Shown piece after piece: positions 1 through 6,287 of a DNA stretch of 9,712 bases; position 1 is the stretch's first letter; each line of letters starts with the position of its first letter. A model generated the notes under the pieces. That model did not search any database. It saw only the letters and a list, made by a program, of their open reading frames with translations, and was not told where the DNA came from. This DNA is from an uncultured Eubacteriales bacterium (lineage in GTDB: Bacteria > Bacillota > Clostridia > Oscillospirales > Acutalibacteraceae). The stretch lies in NCBI GenBank assembly GCA_934725345.1, contig CAKVBG010000039.1:1-9712 (forward strand). Reading direction: 5' to 3'. A program made the translations under genes and the position numbers.

Positions 1-81
1 CTCTTATATTTTCAACACCACTGTATATTCTAAAAAATTACAGTCAAAAATAATACCAAGACCCTCCAAAAAATATATCTT

Positions 82-89
82 AAAGGTGG
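82..89 (+). promoter_or_regulatory. Ribosome binding site deciding a TTG start
   Basis: AAAGGTGG at 82-89 sits 8 bases before TTG at 98. No ATG or GTG in this frame gives a better N-terminus, so this site fixes the unusual start of the DUF421 gene. Confidence 0.7.
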
Positions 90-97
90 TTTTTTAA

Positions 98-769
98 TTG
101 GCTGTATCACTTATTCGTACTATCATTTTATACGTTATTGTTATTTTTGCTATTAAACTCATGGGTAAACGGCAAATTAGCGATCTGCAAACTTCTGAGC
201 TCGTCATAACAATTTTAATATCCAACATAGCGGCTATTCCCATGCAAAACACTGAACAACCCCTCTTAACGGGCGTGGTACCAATCGGAGTTCTTATCTG
301 TAGTGAAATTTTGGTTTCATTCCTAATGCTTAAAAGCACAAGAGTTCGTCAATTGATATGCGGAAAACCGGTTGTGGTAATAGATGAAGGGAAATTGGAT
401 CAGGAGGCTCTTAAATTCCTGCGCTTAAGCACCGAAGATCTTTTCGGACAACTTCGTCAACTGGACGTCTTTTCCTTGGATGATGTTTGGTTTGCAATTA
501 TGGAAACAAACGGTCAAATGAGCGTGCTTAAAAAATCTGAAAAACAGCCCCCTGATGCTTCAACTTTAGGTATTACAGTCCCGAAAGCTAAAGTGGATAC
601 CGTGGTTGTGAGCGATGGTCATGTCTGTGATTTTTCACTTGCTATTTGTGGCCTGAGCAAAGAATGGCTTATGGGGGTAATAGATGGTCAAAATGTGAGC
701 TTGAATGATATATTCCTCATGACGGCTAATAAATCTAAAGAATTCAACATCATAAGAAAGGAGATTTAA
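98..769 (+). CDS. DUF421 (YetF-type) integral membrane protein
   Basis: This 223-residue protein matches the DUF421/YetF family of Firmicutes in length and layout. Three hydrophobic helices come first (about residues 4-22, 34-50 and 57-79). The family signatures are visible: an MGKRQISDLQ stretch at about 22-31 after the first helix, then SELVITILISNIAA, and LICGKPVVVIDEGKLD at about 86-101 opening the soluble C-terminal domain. A later segment, FAIMETNGQMSVL, is also typical. The biochemical role of the family is not established; members are plasma-membrane proteins with a cytosolic domain and are common in spore formers. The start is a TTG, chosen because AAAGGTGG lies 8 bases upstream and because it leaves a normal short N-terminus before helix 1. 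The next gene begins 3 bases after the stop, so the two are almost certainly co-transcribed. I see no convincing promoter in bases 1-97; it may lie outside the window. The family call is firm and the function is unknown. Confidence 0.93.
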   Translation: MAVSLIRTIILYVIVIFAIKLMGKRQISDLQTSELVITILISNIAAIPMQNTEQPLLTGVVPIGVLICSEILVSFLMLKSTRVRQLICGKPVVVIDEGKLDQEALKFLRLSTEDLFGQLRQLDVFSLDDVWFAIMETNGQMSVLKKSEKQPPDASTLGITVPKAKVDTVVVSDGHVCDFSLAICGLSKEWLMGVIDGQNVSLNDIFLMTANKSKEFNIIRKEI

Positions 770-772
770 GGT

Positions 773-1159
773 ATGAAAAAATTTATAATTACCACAGTTC
801 TGGCTTTGCTATCAATTGCTGTGTGCGTGCTGTGCGCTACTTACGTCAGCAGCGTGGCTTCTAAAGCTCAAGAATACGTTGAGCAGATAGAACTAAGCGT
901 AACTAATCAGCAGTATCGAGCCGCGCTTGGACAAACAAATGAACTAAATAATTTTTGGGAAGAAAATCACGATAAACTCTCCATGATTTTGCATCACGAG
1001 ATGCTCGAAGATATAGAGGAATCTATAGCATTGATGAAAACTTCCCTTGAGCACCCTGAAGAAGAAAATACTGATTTTTGGCAACAAGCTACCAGCTCAC
1101 TTACTAAAATCAAAAATCTTCAAGATACTGAATTCCCTTCTCTCGCAAATATTCTATAA
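773..1159 (+). CDS. DUF4363 family membrane-anchored protein
   Basis: This 128-residue protein has one N-terminal hydrophobic helix (about residues 4-26) after MKK, followed by a helical soluble domain expected on the outer face of the membrane. Size, topology and the pattern around NNFWEENHDKLSMILHHEML (about residues 59-78) fit DUF4363, a clostridial family whose genes commonly follow DUF421 genes. The function of the family is unknown. The neighbour relationship suggests the two proteins work in the same membrane process, which is inference. AGAAAGGAG at 755-763 lies 9 bases before the ATG and overlaps the end of the DUF421 gene, indicating coupled expression. The hydrophobic stretch might instead be a cleavable signal peptide, but there is no lipobox. 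A terminator follows directly. The family assignment is by recognition of pattern and context, not by a search. Confidence 0.85.
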   Translation: MKKFIITTVLALLSIAVCVLCATYVSSVASKAQEYVEQIELSVTNQQYRAALGQTNELNNFWEENHDKLSMILHHEMLEDIEESIALMKTSLEHPEEENTDFWQQATSSLTKIKNLQDTEFPSLANIL

Positions 1160-1170
1160 AATAACTTAAA

Positions 1171-1207
1171 GCTTGCGGCCTACTTAAAAACCGCAAGCAA
1201 TATTTTT
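1171..1207 (+). terminator. Intrinsic terminator of the DUF421-DUF4363 operon, possibly bidirectional
   Basis: GCTTGCGG at 1171-1178 pairs perfectly with CCGCAAGC at 1191-1198 across a 12-base loop, followed by AATATTTTTATA. It lies 11 bases after the DUF4363 stop. Read on the - strand, the same stem is followed by TTTAAGTTATTTTA, so it could also stop transcription from the convergent 735-residue gene ending at 1283. A second, AT-rich hairpin follows immediately: CAATAT (1198-1203), TTTT loop, ATATTG (1208-1213). Confidence 0.85.
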
Positions 1208-1282
1208 ATATTGGGGTTTTTAAAAAATTATGGATAATAATTATTATGCTAAGTTTTATTCTGGGGGTTATGGTTATTATTC

Positions 1283-3490
1283 TTAAAATGTGCCGACGGT
1301 TTCGTCATCGCTTTCTCCGGAGTCAGCCTGTGCTGCTTCGAATGTTGGTGGAACGGCTGCTCCGACGGCTGTTACAGCTTTAGCTACTGCTTTTAAAGCA
1401 TCACCAACAACAGCAGTTCCATCTTTATCAATTATATTGTCATTAATTTTTTTAACGTCTTTTTGAGCGTCTTTAACAGCCTTGTCTGCAGTTTTGAGAG
1501 CACTTTTTACAGGTTCAACATTATAATCTTGATAAGTTTTCTTTGTTTCTTCTAGATATTTTGTAGCAGCTTCCAGTGCTGCTGTAGTCTTACCTAAAAC
1601 AATTTTTTTGGCATTTTTAGCAGCTTTCTGCATCTTATTGAGCTTTTCTGCTTTAGCATTTCCACCGCCTAAAACTTCTTTTATCCGTTCGTCGGCACCA
1701 TTCATAAATTTTCTAATAATGTTCTCGCCTCCAGGTATAACACTATATATTCCTTTAAATGCGTTTAAACTTTCAAATTTCTCTTCAAAACCTTTCAATT
1801 CGATAGCTTTATATTTATTATTATAATCAGTTTCTGCGTCCACATAAGCCTGAGCTTCATCAGTTATTTGAGATTTTAAATCACTCTGCAATTTGATATT
1901 TTCACCCTTCAAATTACTTGCTACTGTAGTCAACACGTTTTGCAGGGATTCTAAATTGCTTTCTATACTACTCTTTGCATTCAACTCTCTTACAAGCCCA
2001 TCGACGTATTTCATCAGGCTTTCCAGTGACTTTTCCTCTACATTCTCAAAACGATTGTTGTCTTTTGTTTGAATTTTATTAAATAATTTATCGCCTTCTT
2101 CTCCATTTTTAAGTGCAGTCAAGTATTGCGGAGCTTCTTTAATTTTATAAACAGGGTCATCAGCTTTTCTCTTAGATTTAGGTGCTGTTTTAGTTATAGT
2201 AGCAATACCTTTTGCTATCTCCTTAGCACGTACCTCAGTAGGCACTTCTTGAAGTGCTTCACAAAAAATTGCATATAATTCTTGCAATACACCGCACACT
2301 GATTCTCTGCGGCTGTTGCAACCCCATATAAACTTCGCAAAAGCGTCACTGTAAACTTCCTTGGAATCCACTAAATTATCCATAGCAGTTTCAACAGATA
2401 TTATACTTTCTGGTTTATCTATTCTTACAGCTTTAACCGCTTTTTCTAACTCTGTTTCTTTCGCTTTTAAATCACTTTGAGCGTTTTTCATGTCTTTCAC
2501 AACGCTGTTTACTTCTTCAATTTGTTTCCTCAAGCTTTTGGCGATATTCCGTGCAAATTCTACTAATTTTTTCTCTTCTTCAGTATTTTTATCATTTACA
2601 CCTTCTATTTTTTTATCATCGATATTTACCTCAATTCCCTCAATATGATTTATTACATTTTGAACTAAACTACTAAAATTTCCAGAATATCTTACATGGT
2701 TTATGTCTTTTTCAACTATTTCTTTCAGCGCTGGTTCAGTGTCGGAATTACCACTGCTTTTAAGTATTTTTAAAATTCTAGTTTTTGCATCGCTACCAGT
2801 TTCCCCTATTTTTTCAAACTTCCAATATTTATTGAGATCCCCACTAGCACCTTTGCATTTTTCTCCTTGTGGATCTAATTCCAGCTCTTCATCGGTAGTA
2901 TCTCTAAACATATCCCAATATTCAATGTACCGTTCACTAAGCATTAGATTCAAATATTTTATAATTTTTTCCATACTGGATGTATTTAAAATTTTTTTTA
3001 ATAAATCTTCGACACCACTTGAAATTTTTTCAGTAGATTTCGCGAATTTTTTCCAGCCCCATACTATACTAGATAGCTGATTGCCCCATGAATTAAGTAT
3101 TTTTATAGATTCAGAACTATTAAGTGATGCAGTAGGATGAAAAATAAAACTTTTTCTTCCAACACCTTTTAATAGCTTGCTAGTTTGTTCTGCGATTTCA
3201 TAAATATCTACAAGAGTTTTACCTCCTAATTTTCCTTCACATAAAGACTTTCTTATATTTTTAACCACTTTTAAACTGACGCTTTTCTTTGTATCCGATC
3301 CCACCCAAAGGAGTTCTAATTTTCCAAGTTCTAAATACAAATTTCTTAAAACAGTCGCTATTTCACGTAACCCACTTTGCCACCTGCGCGCTATATGTGT
3401 AGTACTTGCAGCCCCTCTTTTAACAAACTCTTTTGTTAATTTTTTATCAGCTAATTTTAATACTGTCAAAACATTTTCTTTGGTTGCCAT
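1283..3490 (-). CDS. Large helical/coiled-coil protein, paralog of the 770-residue neighbour
   Basis: I do not recognise a named family for this 735-residue protein. It is rich in Lys, Glu, Ala and Ser, predicted by eye to be almost wholly helical, with long heptad-like stretches at about 300-370 and 605-710. There is no signal peptide, membrane span or catalytic motif. It is a full-length paralog of the protein encoded upstream. Shared landmarks are RWQSGLREI (36-44), a block at 97-133 beginning YEIAE and ending SESIKILN, WDMFRDT (192-198), ETGSDAKTRIL (230-240) and VPTEVRAKEIAKG (416-428). A basic patch PKSKRK follows at 437-442. The C-terminus is Ala-rich, then acidic (SGESDDE). The ATG is supported by GAAAGGAT about 9 bases upstream and an in-frame TGA just before it. 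A perfect consensus promoter precedes it, so it can be transcribed alone. A structural or secreted host-interaction role is possible but unproven. Confidence 0.88.
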   Translation of the reverse strand: MATKENVLTVLKLADKKLTKEFVKRGAASTTHIARRWQSGLREIATVLRNLYLELGKLELLWVGSDTKKSVSLKVVKNIRKSLCEGKLGGKTLVDIYEIAEQTSKLLKGVGRKSFIFHPTASLNSSESIKILNSWGNQLSSIVWGWKKFAKSTEKISSGVEDLLKKILNTSSMEKIIKYLNLMLSERYIEYWDMFRDTTDEELELDPQGEKCKGASGDLNKYWKFEKIGETGSDAKTRILKILKSSGNSDTEPALKEIVEKDINHVRYSGNFSSLVQNVINHIEGIEVNIDDKKIEGVNDKNTEEEKKLVEFARNIAKSLRKQIEEVNSVVKDMKNAQSDLKAKETELEKAVKAVRIDKPESIISVETAMDNLVDSKEVYSDAFAKFIWGCNSRRESVCGVLQELYAIFCEALQEVPTEVRAKEIAKGIATITKTAPKSKRKADDPVYKIKEAPQYLTALKNGEEGDKLFNKIQTKDNNRFENVEEKSLESLMKYVDGLVRELNAKSSIESNLESLQNVLTTVASNLKGENIKLQSDLKSQITDEAQAYVDAETDYNNKYKAIELKGFEEKFESLNAFKGIYSVIPGGENIIRKFMNGADERIKEVLGGGNAKAEKLNKMQKAAKNAKKIVLGKTTAALEAATKYLEETKKTYQDYNVEPVKSALKTADKAVKDAQKDVKKINDNIIDKDGTAVVGDALKAVAKAVTAVGAAVPPTFEAAQADSGESDDETVGTF

Positions 3491-3539
3491 TTTATATCAT
3501 CCTTTCGAAGTTATTTTATTAGCTATATAAGCCATATTT

Positions 3540-3568
3540 ATTATAATGTATACAAATATTTTTGTCAA
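3540..3568 (-). promoter_or_regulatory. Perfect sigma-A promoter for the 735-residue gene
   Basis: Read on the - strand, TTGACA (3568-3563) and TATAAT (3545-3540) are separated by exactly 17 bases. Both hexamers match the vegetative sigma factor consensus fully. A transcript would begin near 3533 and carry a leader of roughly 40 bases containing the ribosome binding site at about 3500-3506. The spacer and the -35 element are covered by inverted and direct repeats described in the findings, which may be an operator. Confidence 0.85.
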
Positions 3569-3589
3569 TACCAAATATTTTATTCTTTA

Positions 3590-3616
3590 ATTCAGTTAAT
3601 AAAATTCAGTTAATAA
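3590..3616. repeat. Tandem direct repeat, 14-bp period, upstream of promoter
   Basis: ATTCAGTTAATAA occurs at 3590-3602 and again at 3604-3616, a 14-bp period with 13 identical bases per copy. The first copy begins 22 bases upstream of the -35 hexamer of the 735-residue gene. It could be a regulator site. Alternatively it is a small duplication at the end of the decayed coding remnant that overlaps it. Confidence 0.6.
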
Positions 3617-3854
3617 TTCTCCATATTCATCAAAAAAATTTTTGCATAATCTAAATGCTTATTTTCCCCAATCCTACTTAGTAAAGTACAGCGAGCTTGC
3701 AAATAAAATTTCTTGTCCTGTTTGAAATTGTTGATATAACTTTTATTCTCAACAGGTTATCTCCATGTTTTTTAGCACTGTTCTCAGAAAATTATCTTTC
3801 TTTAATAGATTATTCAACAAGAGTAGCAAGCAATATTTCTTTGATTTGAGTTTC
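3596..3854 (-). pseudogene. Possible decayed coding remnant in the 364-bp gap
   Basis: Between the 770- and 735-residue genes, the - strand reads as protein-like sequence in three successive frames. Frame A continues directly after the stop of the 770-residue gene (ETQIKEILLATLVE) and goes on past two TAA codons into FSENSAKKHGDNLLR, ending near 3743. Frame B, 48 codons open at 3756-3613, contains KFYLQARCTLLSRIG and KHLDYAKIF. At the T-run near 3632-3638 a one-base shift gives frame C, FDEYGELLTEFY, ending in TAA at 3598-3596. Joined, the pieces would give a helical tail with a natural-looking composition, and both stops in frame A could be single-base changes from CAA. I cannot assign a family. 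An alternative is chance open sequence in AT-rich DNA; the region is short and no homology was tested. Confidence 0.35.
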
Positions 3855-6167
3855 TTAATTATTTTGGGATTTAGAATCACCATCCAACTTTTCTACAACG
3901 TCATTTCCTTCAAGTGATATTTTTTTGGAGCGTTTTTTTAATATTTGTTGTCGTTGTCGTCGTAGATCGTTTGCTAGGTCTCTTCGTCGGGTTACTTGTT
4001 CGATTGTTTGGTCAGCTTTGGCTGTTTTATTTAAAGCTTCTTCAACGGCAGCCGTATTATTTTCTTCAATTTTATTTTTAACATCGTTGATAGCCACTCT
4101 AGCCTCTCCAATAGCTTTTTCAGCCACTCTAGCCTCTCCAATAGCTTTTTCAGCAACTCTGAACCCATCAATATAATATATTTCTCGGCAAGAGTTTAAT
4201 AGCTCTAACTTTTTTTTCGTCCTATTCAACGCTTTGGCAGCTTTTTCCAAAGCGCTTTTCTTAGTTTTTTTAGCGACTGCCAGTGTGTCATTGAATATGC
4301 GTTTTACGCCTTTATTATCATATGTTTCAAGCTTTCCACAAACAGAAGCAACACATCCAATTAATTCCTCATCTCTAATTGTGGTCATAGAACCTATATC
4401 CCCAATTTTCCTTAAAAATTCTTCAAATTTCTCAACTCTACATAGAAAAGCGTCCATATTGTTTACATTATAGTAATCATTGTATCTTTTCTCTGCATTT
4501 ATATAATTTTTAAGATAATATTCTGAGTATTCATCACAACTAATGTTAGTCTCTCTCAATTTTGCTTCTTCAGAAATCAAATTTCTCAGAAGAGTTGATA
4601 AATACGACGCCGGGTAGCATTCATTAAACGCAAATTCTCCAATATAGGGTACTAGTTTGCTGGTGGATTCACTTTTTACTGCTTTTAGATCTTCAATTGT
4701 TTTATCTTTTTTTGAATATAACTCATTAGCTTCTTTTGCTTCCTTGAGCGCTTTTAATAACCTATTGTTTCTTTTCAATTCATATTTTTTAATAATGTTG
4801 TCGTTAGCGTTCTTTTCCTTTTTACCTTTAGGTAATTTTTTTACGATAAAGAAATCTTTTGCAAGTTCTTTAACACGCACTTCAGTCGGTACTCTTTGAG
4901 TTGATTCACAAAAGTCATCAATCAACTCTACCAATTTCTTGGACAGATTAGTTTTATTCTCTTTTGGCAATTCATAAAAAGCTTTGTTATAAGCATCTTC
5001 AGCCTTGCTCAAATCTGTTAAAGCTTTTGCCACTGAAACCATGCTTTCCAGCTTATTTGAATTTACTACACCACTTACTTTTTTCAATACCTCCATTCCT
5101 GTTTCCACATTCTTCTGAGCTTCTTCCACCATTGCTGGCAATTTTTCAACACTCTCTACGCACGTCTTTAATTCTTTTGCTGCATTCTTCGCCCCTTCTA
5201 CTAGGCCCTTTTCGTTTTCAATATACACTTTATCTATAACACTTATTTCAACATTTTCATCATCACTTTGTTTTGATTCTTCCGACCTTTCTCCACCAAG
5301 ATGGCATACTATGTTTTTGACTAATATTTGGAACTTTTTAGAATATCTTAGTCCCTCATTATCGGACTCAACCATTTCTTTCAGGGATTTAAATATTCCT
5401 AAAATTTTAGTTTTTGCGTCATTTCCCGTTTCCTTTATTTCTTCAAATGTCCACATTTTATTTAATTGCTCTAATATTTGTTTATCAGCTTTTACAATAA
5501 ATAAATTACTCCCTTTAAATGAACTCTTATCTTTTATCTCCACTGTTATTTGTTTGTCAGTATCTCTAAACAGATCCCAATTTTCAGTGTATTTTTTGTC
5601 TACGAATTTATTCAAATGCTTTATAATCTTTTCAATACTTGATTCATTTAAAATTTTCTTTATCAAAACCTTAACTTCAGCTGTCATTTTTTCACTACGT
5701 AACTTGGTTTTCTTCCATAATAACATCATATCCGATAACTTCTTACCACAGTTATTAAGTATCTTTATAGATTCTGAACTGTTAAGAGACGCTGTAAGAT
5801 TTAAAATAAAGCTTTTCCTTCCAATGCCTTTTAACAATCTGCTAGTTTCTTCCGCGATTTCATAAACCTCTTCAATATTTTTACCTTCTAATTCTCCTTT
5901 GCATAGTACACTTCTTATTTCTCCGAGAATTTTTAAGCTAGCACTTTTCGTTATGTCCGATCCTAAAAGATTTAAATTATCTTCTACGTCTCCAAGCACT
6001 TTATCTATCTGCCTTAAAACTTTTACTATTTCACACAGTCCATTATCCCATCTCTTGTCTGGAACTATAGCACGAGTTTTTCCGTGAATAAAAAAATTTT
6101 CCAAATAGTATCTATTAATTGCACTTTTTAACGCGGTAGTAGTATACTTTTGTTTTGTGGTCGCCAT
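3855..6167 (-). CDS. Large helical/coiled-coil protein, paralog of the 735-residue neighbour
   Basis: This 770-residue protein belongs to the same unrecognised family as the next gene downstream. It has no signal peptide, membrane helix or enzymatic motif and is Lys/Glu-rich and mostly helical. Shared landmarks appear in the same order: RWDNGLCEI (39-47), the YEIAE...ILN block at 102-138 (31 of 37 residues identical to the paralog), WDLFRDT (197-203), ETGNDAKTKIL (246-256), VPTEVRVKELAK (426-437) and a basic cluster PKGKKEK at 446-452. Residues 670-692 contain a 10-residue tandem repeat (RVAEKAIGEA twice, then RVA) from an exact 30-bp duplication. The C-terminus differs from the paralog: it is strongly basic and Arg/Gln-rich at about 727-749 rather than acidic. 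The ATG is preceded by GGAAGGGTG and bounded by an in-frame TGA. It lies 120 bp after the larger gene and may be co-transcribed with it. Function unknown. Confidence 0.88.
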   Translation of the reverse strand: MATTKQKYTTTALKSAINRYYLENFFIHGKTRAIVPDKRWDNGLCEIVKVLRQIDKVLGDVEDNLNLLGSDITKSASLKILGEIRSVLCKGELEGKNIEEVYEIAEETSRLLKGIGRKSFILNLTASLNSSESIKILNNCGKKLSDMMLLWKKTKLRSEKMTAEVKVLIKKILNESSIEKIIKHLNKFVDKKYTENWDLFRDTDKQITVEIKDKSSFKGSNLFIVKADKQILEQLNKMWTFEEIKETGNDAKTKILGIFKSLKEMVESDNEGLRYSKKFQILVKNIVCHLGGERSEESKQSDDENVEISVIDKVYIENEKGLVEGAKNAAKELKTCVESVEKLPAMVEEAQKNVETGMEVLKKVSGVVNSNKLESMVSVAKALTDLSKAEDAYNKAFYELPKENKTNLSKKLVELIDDFCESTQRVPTEVRVKELAKDFFIVKKLPKGKKEKNANDNIIKKYELKRNNRLLKALKEAKEANELYSKKDKTIEDLKAVKSESTSKLVPYIGEFAFNECYPASYLSTLLRNLISEEAKLRETNISCDEYSEYYLKNYINAEKRYNDYYNVNNMDAFLCRVEKFEEFLRKIGDIGSMTTIRDEELIGCVASVCGKLETYDNKGVKRIFNDTLAVAKKTKKSALEKAAKALNRTKKKLELLNSCREIYYIDGFRVAEKAIGEARVAEKAIGEARVAINDVKNKIEENNTAAVEEALNKTAKADQTIEQVTRRRDLANDLRRQRQQILKKRSKKISLEGNDVVEKLDGDSKSQNN
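4092..4160. repeat. Exact 30-bp tandem duplication inside the 770-residue gene
   Basis: Bases 4092-4121 and 4122-4151 are identical. A partial third unit follows at 4152-4160 (AGCAACTCT against AGCCACTCT). Because 30 is a multiple of three the frame is kept, adding one 10-residue unit to a coiled-coil segment. Complete identity of the two copies suggests recent slippage. The paralog has no second copy at the corresponding place. Confidence 0.95.
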
Positions 6168-6193
6168 TCTGCTTCACCCTTCCTAATTATCGA

Positions 6194-6199
6194 ATTATA
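6194..6199 (-). promoter_or_regulatory. Possible -10 element for the 770-residue gene
   Basis: TATAAT is read on the - strand at 6199-6194 and would give a leader of about 20 bases reaching the ribosome binding site at 6175-6184. No acceptable -35 hexamer lies 16-18 bases upstream; the best candidates in the gap have wrong spacing. This may be a weak promoter or just AT-rich chance, with the gene read through from upstream. Confidence 0.25.
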
Positions 6200-6287
6200 T
6201 TAGGTTTGGTATTTATAAATGCTTTTTCCAACATCAAATGAGTTTTTATTCCTCCGAAAGACCATTTGAATTCTCGTCATTTTCGGG

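Noticed and set aside
1234..1247. Perfect 14-bp palindrome ATAATAATTATTAT as a regulator site
   Set aside because: It is made only of A and T in an AT-rich convergent intergenic region and is not near any gene start, so chance is the simplest explanation.
3615..3916. A + strand frame of about 50 codons (ATG near 3764) and other + strand frames antisense to the large genes
   Set aside because: The - strand genes are purine-rich and low in complexity, which leaves few stops on the opposite strand. These frames are Phe/Leu/Ser-rich, lack good ribosome binding sites and fall inside or across convincing - strand genes.
1283..6167. WXG100 or LXG type VII secretion substrates, suggested by RWQSGL / RWDNGL near the N-termini
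   Set aside because: The motif is W-x-x-G, not W-x-G. The proteins are far longer than WXG100 proteins, no clear C-terminal YxxxD/E signal is seen, and no secretion genes are nearby.
6254..6286. Hairpin CCGAAA / TTTCGG just after the giant gene's stop as a terminator
   Set aside because: The stem is only 6 bp with a 21-base loop and no T-run follows on the - strand.
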